From Methylopila capsulata (GTDB taxonomy: Bacteria; Pseudomonadota; Alphaproteobacteria; Rhizobiales; Methylopilaceae), in the NCBI RefSeq assembly GCF_016907975.1, contig NZ_JAFBCY010000003.1, positions 248,001-312,000 on the forward strand: a stretch of DNA of 64,000 nt. The letters run 5' to 3'. The translations under genes and the position numbers were made by a program. This document shows positions 18,059 through 25,920 of this stretch, piece after piece (within the stretch, counting starts at the first letter, position 1; each line of letters begins with the position of its first letter). The notes under the pieces are model-generated. The model was not told the DNA's origin. It searched no databases and was given only the letters and a program-made list of their open reading frames with translations.

Positions 18059-18940
18059 ATGCTCGCCTGGGACGACTTTCGGCTGGTGAAGGCCGTGGCC
18101 GAACGGCGCTCGCTCGCTGGCGCCGCGACGCTCCTCAACGTCAACGCCTCGACGGTGTTTCGTCGGCTCGGCGCGCTCGAAGAGCAGCTGGGCGCGCGTT
18201 TGTTCGAGCGCGGGCGGGCAGGCTACGGCCTAACCCCCGCCGGCGAGGAGATGCTGAGCGTCGCGGACCGCATGGCGGACGACATCGTCGCCTTCGAGCG
18301 GCGCATCTCCGGGCAGGACCTCGCGCCGGCCGGCGAACTGCGCGTCACCACCAACGACAGCCTGCTGATCCACCCGCTGACGGCGATCTTCGCCGGCTTC
18401 CGCGAGGCCTACCCCGACATCATCCTCGACGTCGTCATCGGCAACGACGCGCTCAACCTGTCCAAGCGCGACGCCGACGTCGCGATCCGCGCGACCGCCA
18501 ACCCGCCGGAGACGCTGGTCGGCCGCCGGATCGCCGAGCTCGGCTGGGCGATCTACGCCAAGGCCCCGCGGGCGCCCGTGGCGGACATCGCCGAGTTGCA
18601 GGACGACGACTGGATCGGCCCGGGGGACATGCTCTCCCTGCTGCAGCGCTGGCTGCGCGAGACCGTCGGCGAGCATCGCACGGTCTACCGCATCTCCACG
18701 GTGCTCGGCATGGCGGAGGCCATCGAAGCCGGCCTCGGCGTCGGTCCCTTGCCCTGCTTCATCGGCGACATGAGGCCCGGCGTCGCGCGCGTGTTCGATC
18801 CGCCGCGCAAGGCTCCCGCCGAACTCTGGCTGCTGACGCACCCCGATCTGCGGTCCAGCGCCCGCGTGCGCGCCTTCATGGACCATGTCGGCCACGAACT
18901 GACGCGCCTGAGGCCGGCGTTCGAAGGCCGCCCGGCCTGA
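18059..18940 (+). CDS. LysR family transcriptional regulator
   Basis: A 293-residue regulator. The winged helix-turn-helix occupies residues 5-60 (DDFRLVKAVAERRSLAGAA, STVFRRLGALEEQLGARLF), followed by a substrate-binding domain (GELRVTTND at about 92 to 285). The wording resembles the AphB/DsdC-like single-target LysR group. GGAG precedes the ATG by seven bases. The neighbour on the right is a hydratase gene in the same direction 82 bp on, not a divergent target, so its regulon is not apparent. Confidence 0.9.
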   Translation: MLAWDDFRLVKAVAERRSLAGAATLLNVNASTVFRRLGALEEQLGARLFERGRAGYGLTPAGEEMLSVADRMADDIVAFERRISGQDLAPAGELRVTTNDSLLIHPLTAIFAGFREAYPDIILDVVIGNDALNLSKRDADVAIRATANPPETLVGRRIAELGWAIYAKAPRAPVADIAELQDDDWIGPGDMLSLLQRWLRETVGEHRTVYRISTVLGMAEAIEAGLGVGPLPCFIGDMRPGVARVFDPPRKAPAELWLLTHPDLRSSARVRAFMDHVGHELTRLRPAFEGRPA

Positions 18941-19022
18941 CGGCGCGACGACGTCCGAAACCTCGACGGGTCGGCGCAAATCGGACCCAATGCGCGCCCG
19001 TTCTTCGCTCAAGGATGCCCCC

Positions 19023-19796
19023 ATGCCCGCCGCCGCGCCCGCCAAGATCGCCGACGCCGCCCGCCTGCTGGAAAAAGCGCGCCGCAGCGGCGTCCAGCTT
19101 GCGGGCCTCCCCGCCGACCTCGCTCCGACGGACGAGGCGGAGGCGATGGCGATGCACTACGCCGGCGTCGCCGCGATCGGCCCCATCGTCGGCTGGAAGG
19201 TCGGAGCGCCGACCCCGGAGGCCGAGCCCGGCCAGGGCGCGCTCACGGCGTCGACCATCCATGAGAGCCCCGCCGCGCTTCCCGCCTCCGCGCTCAAGCT
19301 CTGGGCCGTCGAAGCGGAGATCGCCGTGCGGCTCGGCCGCGACCTGCCGGCGCGCGAGACGCCGTATTCGCGCGAGGAGGTCCTCGCGGCCGTTGCGACC
19401 TGGCACCCGGCGATCGAGGTGCTCGACACCGCCTTCGAGCGCTGGAGCGAGCAGCCGGCGCTGTGGCGCATGGCCGATCGCCAGAGCCACGGGCTGCTGA
19501 TCCTCGGACCCGCGTCGTCGGAGCCGCCCCCCGGTCCGCTCGACCGCGCTCCCGTGCGCCTCGAGATCGACGGCGAGACGATCTTCGAGCATGAGGGCGG
19601 CAACACTGGGGGCGATCCGACGCGACTGCTGGTCGCGCTGGCGAATCGCCTGCGTCAGGGCCCCAACCGCCTGAAGGCGAGGGACGTCGTGACGACCGGC
19701 TCGGCGACGCCGTTCCGCCAGGCGGGCGCCGGGCAAACGGTCACCGCCTCGTTCGCGGGCCTGGGCTCCGCGACGCTGACGATCGGCGCCGGGTGA
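19023..19796 (+). CDS. 2-keto-4-pentenoate hydratase / fumarylacetoacetase-family protein
   Basis: A 257-residue protein of the hydratase branch of the FAH superfamily. Visible are GPIVGWKVGAPTPEAE, the metal-binding acidic residues in AVEAEIAVRLGRDLP and HPAIEVLDTAFERW, and the closing LKARDVVTTGSATPF. Such enzymes hydrate 2-oxo-pent-4-enoates from aromatic meta-cleavage or related 2-oxo acids. No other meta-cleavage genes are adjacent. The start with AAGGA six bases upstream is preferred over the in-frame ATG at 18990. Confidence 0.83.
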   Translation: MPAAAPAKIADAARLLEKARRSGVQLAGLPADLAPTDEAEAMAMHYAGVAAIGPIVGWKVGAPTPEAEPGQGALTASTIHESPAALPASALKLWAVEAEIAVRLGRDLPARETPYSREEVLAAVATWHPAIEVLDTAFERWSEQPALWRMADRQSHGLLILGPASSEPPPGPLDRAPVRLEIDGETIFEHEGGNTGGDPTRLLVALANRLRQGPNRLKARDVVTTGSATPFRQAGAGQTVTASFAGLGSATLTIGAG

Positions 19797-20031
19797 ACCG
19801 GGAACGATTGCCCGGTCGCTGCGTTTAGACGAGCCTATTCACGCGCCGTTCATGTCGAAAGGCCTACCCAGAAGCACCAGCTGGGCTGAAGGCTCGCCCT
19901 ACGGCTATTTTCGCATCCGAATACGTCACGCAGTGGTCGTAATCGGACGTCATTGCTCCAAGTGACGCTTGGGGCTTATTGGCGATCGCCGCACGAAAGA
20001 GGCGGACGCCGGAAACGAAACAAGGTTGGTT
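19797..20031. promoter_or_regulatory. Leader region of the OmpA-family gene
   Basis: A 235-bp gap with no gene, less GC-rich than its surroundings, particularly 19900-19990. It must hold the promoter and 5' leader of the OmpA-family gene. No operator could be named by eye. The ribosome site is weak (AACAAGG about 10 bases before the ATG). Confidence 0.35.
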
Positions 20032-21885
20032 ATGAAGACGACACGATATCTTCTTCTCGCCGGCGTGGCTCTGCCGTTGCTTGCGGCCTCCGCGCCGAGC
20101 ATCGCCGCGTCCGGTCCGGCCCTCTCCGACGACCGACCGATCGTTCTCGCCCAGAGCGACGAGGACCGTGGTCGCGGCGGAGACCGCCCCGAACGCGCGC
20201 AGCGCGCCGAAAAGCCTGAGCGGGCCGAGCGGCCCGAGCGGGCTGAAAGGCCCGAGCGGGCGGAGAAGCCGGAGCGGGCGGAGCGCAACGACGCCGCCGA
20301 CGAGCGCCGCCAGCAGCGCGCTCAGGAGCAGCAGGAGCGCCGCGAGCAGCGCGTGCAGGAAAAACGCGAAGCCGCCCCGGAGCGCCGCGAGGCGGCCCAG
20401 GAGAAGCGCGACGACGCGCGCGAGGATCGCCAGAAGGCCATCCGCGAGCAGCGCCAGGACGCTCAGCAGGACGACAAGCGGAAGGACGCGCAGGAGAAGC
20501 GCGAGCAGGACCGCAAGGACGCCGTCAAGGACAAGAGCGACACGGCTCAGGACAAGCGCGACGAGCGTCTGAAGGAGCTGCGCGAAAAGCGTCAGGACGA
20601 CCGGAAGGACGCCGTCGAGGATCGCAAGGACGCGGCCAAGGACAAGAAGGACACCGCCGAGGACCGGCGCGAGGACCGTCTGAAGGAGCTGCGTGAAAAG
20701 CGTCAGGACGACCGGAAGGACGCCGCCGAGGATCGCAAGGACGCGGCCAAGGACAAGAAGGACACCGTCGAGGACCGGCGCGAGGACCGTCTGAAGGAGC
20801 TGCGTGAAAAGCGTCAGGACGACCGGAAGGACGCCGCCGAGGATCGTCGCGACGATCGCAGGGACGCCGCGAAGGACCGGCGCGACGATCGCCGCGAAGA
20901 AGGCCGCACCGCCGATCAGAAGCAGCGGATCGAGCGTCTTCAGGATCGCATCCGCGACGAGCGTCGCGACGCGAGCCGCGACAAGGATCGCATGAACGAC
21001 CGCATCGACCGCCTGCGCGATCAGCGCAAGGAGCGGCGTGACGGCGATCGGGTGGTGATCACCGAGGGCGACCGCACGATCATCCGCGAGGGCGGCCGGA
21101 CCATCATCCGCCGTGACGAAGGCGCGCGCTTCCGCATCGGCGCCCGTGACTGGCGCGAGGAGCGCCGGGGCGACGAACGGGTGCGCATCTCGGTGCGTCC
21201 GGACGGTTCCGAGGTCTACACCTATGTGGACGACGACGGCCGCCTGCTCCGCCGCACCCGTCGCTACCGCGGCGAGGAGTACGTCCTGATCGACAACCGC
21301 CCGCGCGGCGGCGGCGCGATCGGCGCGTTCATCGACCTCGGCCTGCCGCCGCCCCGGATTTCGATCCCGCGCGAGGAGTACATCGTCGACGCCGACACCG
21401 CCTCCTACGACGACATCGAGACGGCCTTCGCGGCGCCGCCGGTGGAGCGCGTCGAGCGTCGCTACACGCTCGACGAGATCCGCACCAATCCGCCGCTGCG
21501 CGATCGGGTGCGCTCGGTCGATCTCGACTCGGTGACCTTCGACACGGGCTCGTGGGACGTTCGCGACGACCAGATCACGAAGCTCGAGAACGTGGGCCTC
21601 GCGATGGAGGACGCGGTCAAGAAGGATCCGAAGACGATCTTCCTGATCGAAGGCCACACCGACGCGGTCGGTTCCGACGACGACAACCTGTCGCTGTCGG
21701 ACCGTCGCGCCGAGGCGGTCGCCGAAGTGCTGACGAAGTACTTCGACGTCCCGGCCGAGAACCTCACGACCCAAGGCTACGGCGAGCAGTATCTCAAGGT
21801 GAAGACGGACGGCCCCGAGGAGCGCAACCGCCGCGTGACCGTCCGCAACATCACGCCTCTGCTGCAGACCAGCCAGGCGAACTGA
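20032..21885 (+). CDS. OmpA-family outer-membrane-linked protein with long charged repeat region
   Basis: A 617-residue exported protein in three parts. Residues 1-40 are a signal peptide and short linker (LLLAGVALPLLAASAPSIAA). Residues 45-350 are an extremely charged, Arg/Asp/Lys/Glu/Gln-rich region, almost surely a long helix or coiled coil. It includes a PERAER/PERAEK pentad-hexad run and a 37-residue tandem repeat beginning RLKELREKRQDDRKDA. Residues about 500-615 are an OmpA peptidoglycan-binding domain (LIEGHTDAVGSDDDNLSLSDRRAEAV). The middle also has repeated DRTIIREGGRTIIR strands. It probably spans the periplasm while gripping peptidoglycan; the partner is unknown. Confidence 0.85.
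   Translation: MKTTRYLLLAGVALPLLAASAPSIAASGPALSDDRPIVLAQSDEDRGRGGDRPERAQRAEKPERAERPERAERPERAEKPERAERNDAADERRQQRAQEQQERREQRVQEKREAAPERREAAQEKRDDAREDRQKAIREQRQDAQQDDKRKDAQEKREQDRKDAVKDKSDTAQDKRDERLKELREKRQDDRKDAVEDRKDAAKDKKDTAEDRREDRLKELREKRQDDRKDAAEDRKDAAKDKKDTVEDRREDRLKELREKRQDDRKDAAEDRRDDRRDAAKDRRDDRREEGRTADQKQRIERLQDRIRDERRDASRDKDRMNDRIDRLRDQRKERRDGDRVVITEGDRTIIREGGRTIIRRDEGARFRIGARDWREERRGDERVRISVRPDGSEVYTYVDDDGRLLRRTRRYRGEEYVLIDNRPRGGGAIGAFIDLGLPPPRISIPREEYIVDADTASYDDIETAFAAPPVERVERRYTLDEIRTNPPLRDRVRSVDLDSVTFDTGSWDVRDDQITKLENVGLAMEDAVKKDPKTIFLIEGHTDAVGSDDDNLSLSDRRAEAVAEVLTKYFDVPAENLTTQGYGEQYLKVKTDGPEERNRRVTVRNITPLLQTSQAN
20566..20850 (+). repeat. 111-bp in-frame tandem repeat (2.5 copies) in the OmpA-family gene
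   Basis: Units start at 20566, 20677 and 20788, each with the CGTCTGAAGGAGCTGCG opening, a spacing of exactly 111 bp or 37 codons. The first two are nearly identical at DNA level and the third stops after about 60 bp. Differences between copies are few (for example GCCGTC versus GCCGCC), which indicates recent duplication. Copy number is likely to vary among strains. Confidence 0.9.
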
Positions 21886-21910
21886 CGCCCCAATCGGCGC
21901 CGGACGAACG

Positions 21911-21945
21911 AACGCGCGGGCACTCGGCCCGCGCGTTTTCTTTTG
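21911..21945 (+). terminator. Rho-independent terminator of the OmpA-family gene
   Basis: A perfect 10-bp stem AACGCGCGGG / CCCGCGCGTT with a 7-base loop (CACTCGG), followed by TTTTCTTTT. It lies 25 bp after the OmpA-family stop codon. Confidence 0.85.
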
Positions 21946-22053
21946 GCCCTCGGGGAAATGCGGCGAAGAGGTGGCGGCGGCGGCGGAACGCTCTAGGTGC
22001 TTAGCAATGAACGAACGGCCGAACGGCCACGAGCACGAGGGGACCTGCCGCCG

Positions 22054-23454
22054 ATGAGCGCCACAGATGCAGCCGACGCCCGGACCAAGGACGGCGAGCC
22101 CTCGCTCGATCGCTCCGTAACGCTCTTCCAGATCACGCTTTACGGCCTCGGCTCGATGCTCGGCGCCGGCATCTACGGGCTCATCGGCCAGGCCGCCGGC
22201 CAGCTCGGCAGCGCCGTGTGGATGGCCTTCGTGGTGTCCATGATCGCCGCCATGCTGACCGGGCTGTCCTACGCCAACGTCGTCTCCCGCCATCCCAAGG
22301 CCGGCGGCGCGGCCTACGTCACCCAGCGCGCCTATGGCATTCCGCTGCTATCCTACGTGGTGGGCCTCGCGGTCGTATGCTCGGGCCTCACCTCGATCGC
22401 GACGCAGTCGAACGTCGTCGCGGCGAGCGTCCAGAAGCTGTTCGGCCTCACCGCCATCCCGATCTGGGTGCTCGCCTTCGGCTTCCTGCTGCTCATCGCC
22501 GGCATCCTGCTGCGCGGCATCAAGGAGAGCATGTGGTTCAACGTCGTGTGCACGATCATCGAGGCCTCCGGCCTGCTGCTGGTGATCGCCGTGAGCGTGA
22601 GCTACTGGGGCTCCAATCCGCTGATGGAGTTCCCGCCGGAGGTGAGCCACAACGGCGAAGTCGGAGCCATCGCGGTCCTCGTCATGCAGGGCGCGGTGCT
22701 GACCTTCTTCTCGTTCATCGGCTTCGAGGACATGCTGAACGTGTCCGAGGAGTGCAAGGACGCCAGCCGCAACGTGCCCATGGCGATCGTGCTCGCGATG
22801 ATCGGCGCGACCATCATCTACATGGCGGTGGCGATCTCCGCGGTCTCGGTGATGCACTACAGCGAACTCCCGAAGGAGCTCGCGCTGGTCGAGGTGGTCA
22901 GGCGCGCCGCGCCGTGGTTCCCGCCGGTGATCCTTTCCGTCGTCACGATCTTCGCGGTGTCGAACACGGCGCTGGTGAACTGGATCATGGGCTCGCGGCT
23001 GCTCTACGGCATGTCGAAGCAGGGCCTGATGCCCCAGGCGCTGGGGAAGGTTCACCCCACGCGCCGCACGCCGCATGTGGCGATCCTGACGCTGCTCGCG
23101 ATCGTCGCCGTGCTGTCGCTGCTGGGCGACATCAAGGCGCTCGCCCAGGCGACCGTGCTTCTTCTGCTGACCGTGTTCACGGCCGTGAACATCGCGCTCG
23201 TCGTCCTGAAGCGTCGCCCGGGGGAGAAGCAGGGCCAGTTCGAGGTGCCGATCATCGTGCCGATCCTCGGCGCGATCATCTGCGCCACGCTGATCGTCGT
23301 GCGGCTGTTCCAGGAAGGCGGGCTGACCGCGCCCGCGATCGCCTTCGGACTGATCGCGCTGATTGCGGTGCTCTACTTCGTCACCGGCGCCGGCCGGGAC
23401 CAGGAGCGCCTGCAGCGCTTCATCGAGCAGGACGAGGCGGCCGCCGAGGCGTGA
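22054..23454 (+). CDS. APC superfamily amino-acid/polyamine permease
   Basis: A 466-residue integral membrane carrier with about 12 transmembrane segments. The family signature GLGSMLGAGIYGLIGQAAG is in the first segment, and FIGFEDMLNVSEECKDASRNVP matches the conserved loop in the middle of the protein. Substrates in this family are amino acids, polyamines or related cations, not predictable here. GAGGGGACC precedes the ATG; an upstream ATG at 21997 has no ribosome site. It is followed closely by the lipid-kinase and phosphoesterase genes in the same direction. Confidence 0.9.
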   Translation: MSATDAADARTKDGEPSLDRSVTLFQITLYGLGSMLGAGIYGLIGQAAGQLGSAVWMAFVVSMIAAMLTGLSYANVVSRHPKAGGAAYVTQRAYGIPLLSYVVGLAVVCSGLTSIATQSNVVAASVQKLFGLTAIPIWVLAFGFLLLIAGILLRGIKESMWFNVVCTIIEASGLLLVIAVSVSYWGSNPLMEFPPEVSHNGEVGAIAVLVMQGAVLTFFSFIGFEDMLNVSEECKDASRNVPMAIVLAMIGATIIYMAVAISAVSVMHYSELPKELALVEVVRRAAPWFPPVILSVVTIFAVSNTALVNWIMGSRLLYGMSKQGLMPQALGKVHPTRRTPHVAILTLLAIVAVLSLLGDIKALAQATVLLLLTVFTAVNIALVVLKRRPGEKQGQFEVPIIVPILGAIICATLIVVRLFQEGGLTAPAIAFGLIALIAVLYFVTGAGRDQERLQRFIEQDEAAAEA

Positions 23455-23479
23455 CCGCCCCGGCGAGGGGTAGCAACGC

Positions 23480-24421
23480 GTGAGGGTCGCTCTCGTCGTC
23501 AACGGCTCGTCCGGTTCGCTGCTCGGGCGCACCGGCATGGCCGAGGAGCTGGAGGCGAAGCTCACCGCGACCGGTCTCGAGGTCGTCGCGGTCCTCGACG
23601 GCGACGCCAGCGACGTCGCCGACCGGCTGAAGCGGGCCGCGGCCCTGCCTGTCGACGCCATCGTCACCGCGGGCGGCGACGGGACGATCGCGACCGCCGC
23701 CCAGCTTCTGATGGGAACGGACAAGGCGCTCGCGCCGTTGCCCTTCGGGACGATGAACCTGCTGGCCAAGGATCTCGGACTGCCGCTCGACGTCGACGCG
23801 GCGATCCAGCAGATGGCGGCCGGCGAAATCCGCGAGATCGACGTCGGCGAGGTCAACGGCCGCGTGTTTCTGTGCAACTCCATGCTCGGCCTGCCGGCCC
23901 GGCTCGCCGAACGGCGGGAGAAAAACCGCGAGCATATGGGCGCGCTCGGCTGGTGGCGTCTGTTCGCCGCCGGGCTCAAGGGCCTCTATCGCTACCCGCC
24001 GATGCGGATCGGGCTCGACCTCGGCCGCGGCCCCGCGGCGTTCCGGACCAAGGCCATCGTGATCGCCAACAACGGCTACGACGAGGGGTTCGGGCAGGTC
24101 CTGACCCGCTCGCGGCTCGATCGCGGCGAGCTCGTGGTCTACGCGACCCGCCGCCTGAGCGTCTGGCCACTGGTGCGGCTTTCGGTGCGCATGGCGCTCG
24201 GGACCTGGAGCAAGGACGCGGATCTCGAAACCTATCCGGTGACGCGGCTGGCGGTGACCAGCCGCCGCCGCAAGCTCCGCGTCATGAACGATGGTGAGAC
24301 GATGCTGCTGACGCCGCCCCTGCGCTACCGCTCCCGTCACAAGGCGCTGAAGGTGCTCGCGCCGCGTTCGCCGGAGACGACCGCGACGGCGGACGCCTCA
24401 GCGCTGGAGGGCGCGGCATGA
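23480..24421 (+). CDS. Diacylglycerol kinase family (lipid kinase) protein
   Basis: A 313-residue protein starting at GTG. The DAGK catalytic signature is present (VNGSSGSLLG near the N-terminus, then TAGGDGTIATAAQ and PLPFGTMNLLAKDLGLP). A C-terminal beta-rich domain follows. Family members phosphorylate diacylglycerol or similar lipids such as undecaprenol or sphingoid bases. Its stop overlaps the start of the phosphoesterase gene by 4 bp, so they are coupled. Confidence 0.9.
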   Translation: MRVALVVNGSSGSLLGRTGMAEELEAKLTATGLEVVAVLDGDASDVADRLKRAAALPVDAIVTAGGDGTIATAAQLLMGTDKALAPLPFGTMNLLAKDLGLPLDVDAAIQQMAAGEIREIDVGEVNGRVFLCNSMLGLPARLAERREKNREHMGALGWWRLFAAGLKGLYRYPPMRIGLDLGRGPAAFRTKAIVIANNGYDEGFGQVLTRSRLDRGELVVYATRRLSVWPLVRLSVRMALGTWSKDADLETYPVTRLAVTSRRRKLRVMNDGETMLLTPPLRYRSRHKALKVLAPRSPETTATADASALEGAA

Positions 24422-25293
24422 CCCGTCTCGCCCACATCTCGGACCTGCACTTCGACCGCGTGGATCCCGCAATCGTCAAAGGCCTCAGGGACGAGCTGAA
24501 CCACGACCGGCCCGACCTCGTGATCGTCAGCGGAGACCTGACGCAGCGCGCCTATCGCGAGGAGTACCGCTCCGCCGGCGCCTTCCTCCGCAGCCTCGAG
24601 TCGCCGGTGCTCGCGGTCCCCGGCAATCACGACATCACCTACATCCATCTCGCGCAGCGCTTTCTCGATCCCTACGCGCGCTGGCGCCGTTTTATCGCGC
24701 GCGAGATCGAGCCGACCTGGACCAACGATCAGGTGGCGGTGATCGGCCTCAACACCGCGCGGCGCATGGCCTGGGGATTCGACTGGTCGAAGGGGCGCTT
24801 CGGGCTCCGCCAGCTGCACCGGCTGAACAAGCGGCTGGAAGCGCTGCCCGAGCACCTGTTCCGGATCATCGTCGCGCACCACCCGCTGCATCCGCCGGCG
24901 CACGCGCCGGACCTCGACGTGGTCGGACGCGCCGACGACGCGCTCGCCTGCTTCCGCCGCAACCGCGTCGGGTTGGTGCTCGCCGGCCATCTGCACCGCG
25001 GCTACGTCCATGTCGATGAAATCGACCAGGGCGACGCGCCGCGGCTGCTCGTGGTGCAGGCCTCCACGGCCACCTCGACGCGGCTGCGCGGCGAGCCCAA
25101 CGCCTACCACCGCATCACCGTGCGCCCCGGCGGTCGGGTGCATCTCGAAGTGCGCGCCTGGGACGGAGCGCGTTGGGTCGCCGTCGCGGCGCGCGACCAG
25201 GGAGCCAAGCTCACCATGGGCGAGCTGCCGTTCCACGCGCCCGAGGTGGAGGAGATCGCAGGGCGTGAAAACGCGCCCGCGGGGTTGGGATAA
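24418..25293 (+). CDS. Metallophosphoesterase, CpdA-like
   Basis: A 291-residue calcineurin-type phosphoesterase with all five blocks: HISDLHFDRVD, VIVSGDLTQRA, VPGNHDITY, IIVAHHPLHPP and LAGHLHRGYVH. The layout is that of class III cyclic-nucleotide phosphodiesterases (CpdA), although many relatives act on other phosphodiesters. Being translationally coupled to a lipid kinase, a role in lipid-phosphate turnover is a reasonable alternative. Confidence 0.9.
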   Translation: MTRLAHISDLHFDRVDPAIVKGLRDELNHDRPDLVIVSGDLTQRAYREEYRSAGAFLRSLESPVLAVPGNHDITYIHLAQRFLDPYARWRRFIAREIEPTWTNDQVAVIGLNTARRMAWGFDWSKGRFGLRQLHRLNKRLEALPEHLFRIIVAHHPLHPPAHAPDLDVVGRADDALACFRRNRVGLVLAGHLHRGYVHVDEIDQGDAPRLLVVQASTATSTRLRGEPNAYHRITVRPGGRVHLEVRAWDGARWVAVAARDQGAKLTMGELPFHAPEVEEIAGRENAPAGLG

Positions 25294-25307
25294 ATCGACT
25301 ACGGAAT

Positions 25308-25784
25308 TTACTTCGCGAAAGCCTCTTTTAAACTAATCTCATCAGGTATTTGTCTTTCATCAGCCTCCGATATCATCCTCTCGAACGTCGATATCATTTT
25401 ATTCTTCGATTTCGGAATATCATGATATTTTTCGACTAATTCTTTAATCTGAGCGATAGTGAAATTTTCGCTTAAGTTTGGAATCGTGAATGAGATATTT
25501 CGTCGAAGATACTTTGGTAGCTTTGGAACCATCGAGATCCCAGAGTGATTTGGAAACATCGACGATTGCCGCTCTGACTCTATCTTCTTCGCCGTCCTTC
25601 CGCCGACATCTTTGACTATCTGCATCAAAGCCATAGATGTAAGCTGCTCGCGAACGGAATTTATTTCAGACGAATGCCTTTCGATAAGAGCCGACGTCAC
25701 CTTTTGATTACTATAGTTCCCTGTTTGAGCTAGCTCCCGGATTAGAGCTTCGACAATCGGCTTTAGATCCGTGATAGCGCGCAT
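25308..25784 (-). CDS. AT-rich orphan hypothetical protein
   Basis: A 158-residue, basic, probably helical protein that I cannot assign. Visible parts are TDLKPIVEALIRELAQTGNYSN, KDVGGRTAKKIESERQSSMF, PKLPKYLRRNISFTIPNLSEN and AQIKELVEKYHDIPKSKN. It has no signal peptide, membrane segment or evident catalytic motif. Base composition is far more AT-rich than both neighbours (the phosphoesterase and prfC), so it was probably acquired. It sits alone in the leftward direction, with its stop only 14 bp from the convergent phosphoesterase stop. Confidence 0.7.
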   Translation of the reverse strand: MRAITDLKPIVEALIRELAQTGNYSNQKVTSALIERHSSEINSVREQLTSMALMQIVKDVGGRTAKKIESERQSSMFPNHSGISMVPKLPKYLRRNISFTIPNLSENFTIAQIKELVEKYHDIPKSKNKMISTFERMISEADERQIPDEISLKEAFAK

Positions 25785-25920
25785 GAGATCCTTATCCCTC
25801 CGCCGTCGGATGTTCTATCTTTGATCCCTCTCTTTTGGGTTGCAACCTATTCCTGAAGGCACCCACAGGAAGCTTAAGCCGCCGATTGACATTTTCGGGC
25901 TGCGCGAGCCAAGACACGCC

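Noticed and set aside
20205-20850. Possible CRISPR-like or satellite array
   Set aside because: The repeats are in frame, multiples of three, contiguous without spacers, and inside a coding sequence with a signal peptide and OmpA domain.
19864-22293. 809-codon minus-strand frame with Leu/Val/Ala-rich, membrane-like text
   Set aside because: The apparent hydrophobic repeats are the reverse complement of the Arg/Asp/Lys/Glu repeats of the OmpA-family gene. The sense strand has a signal peptide, an OmpA domain and a terminator.
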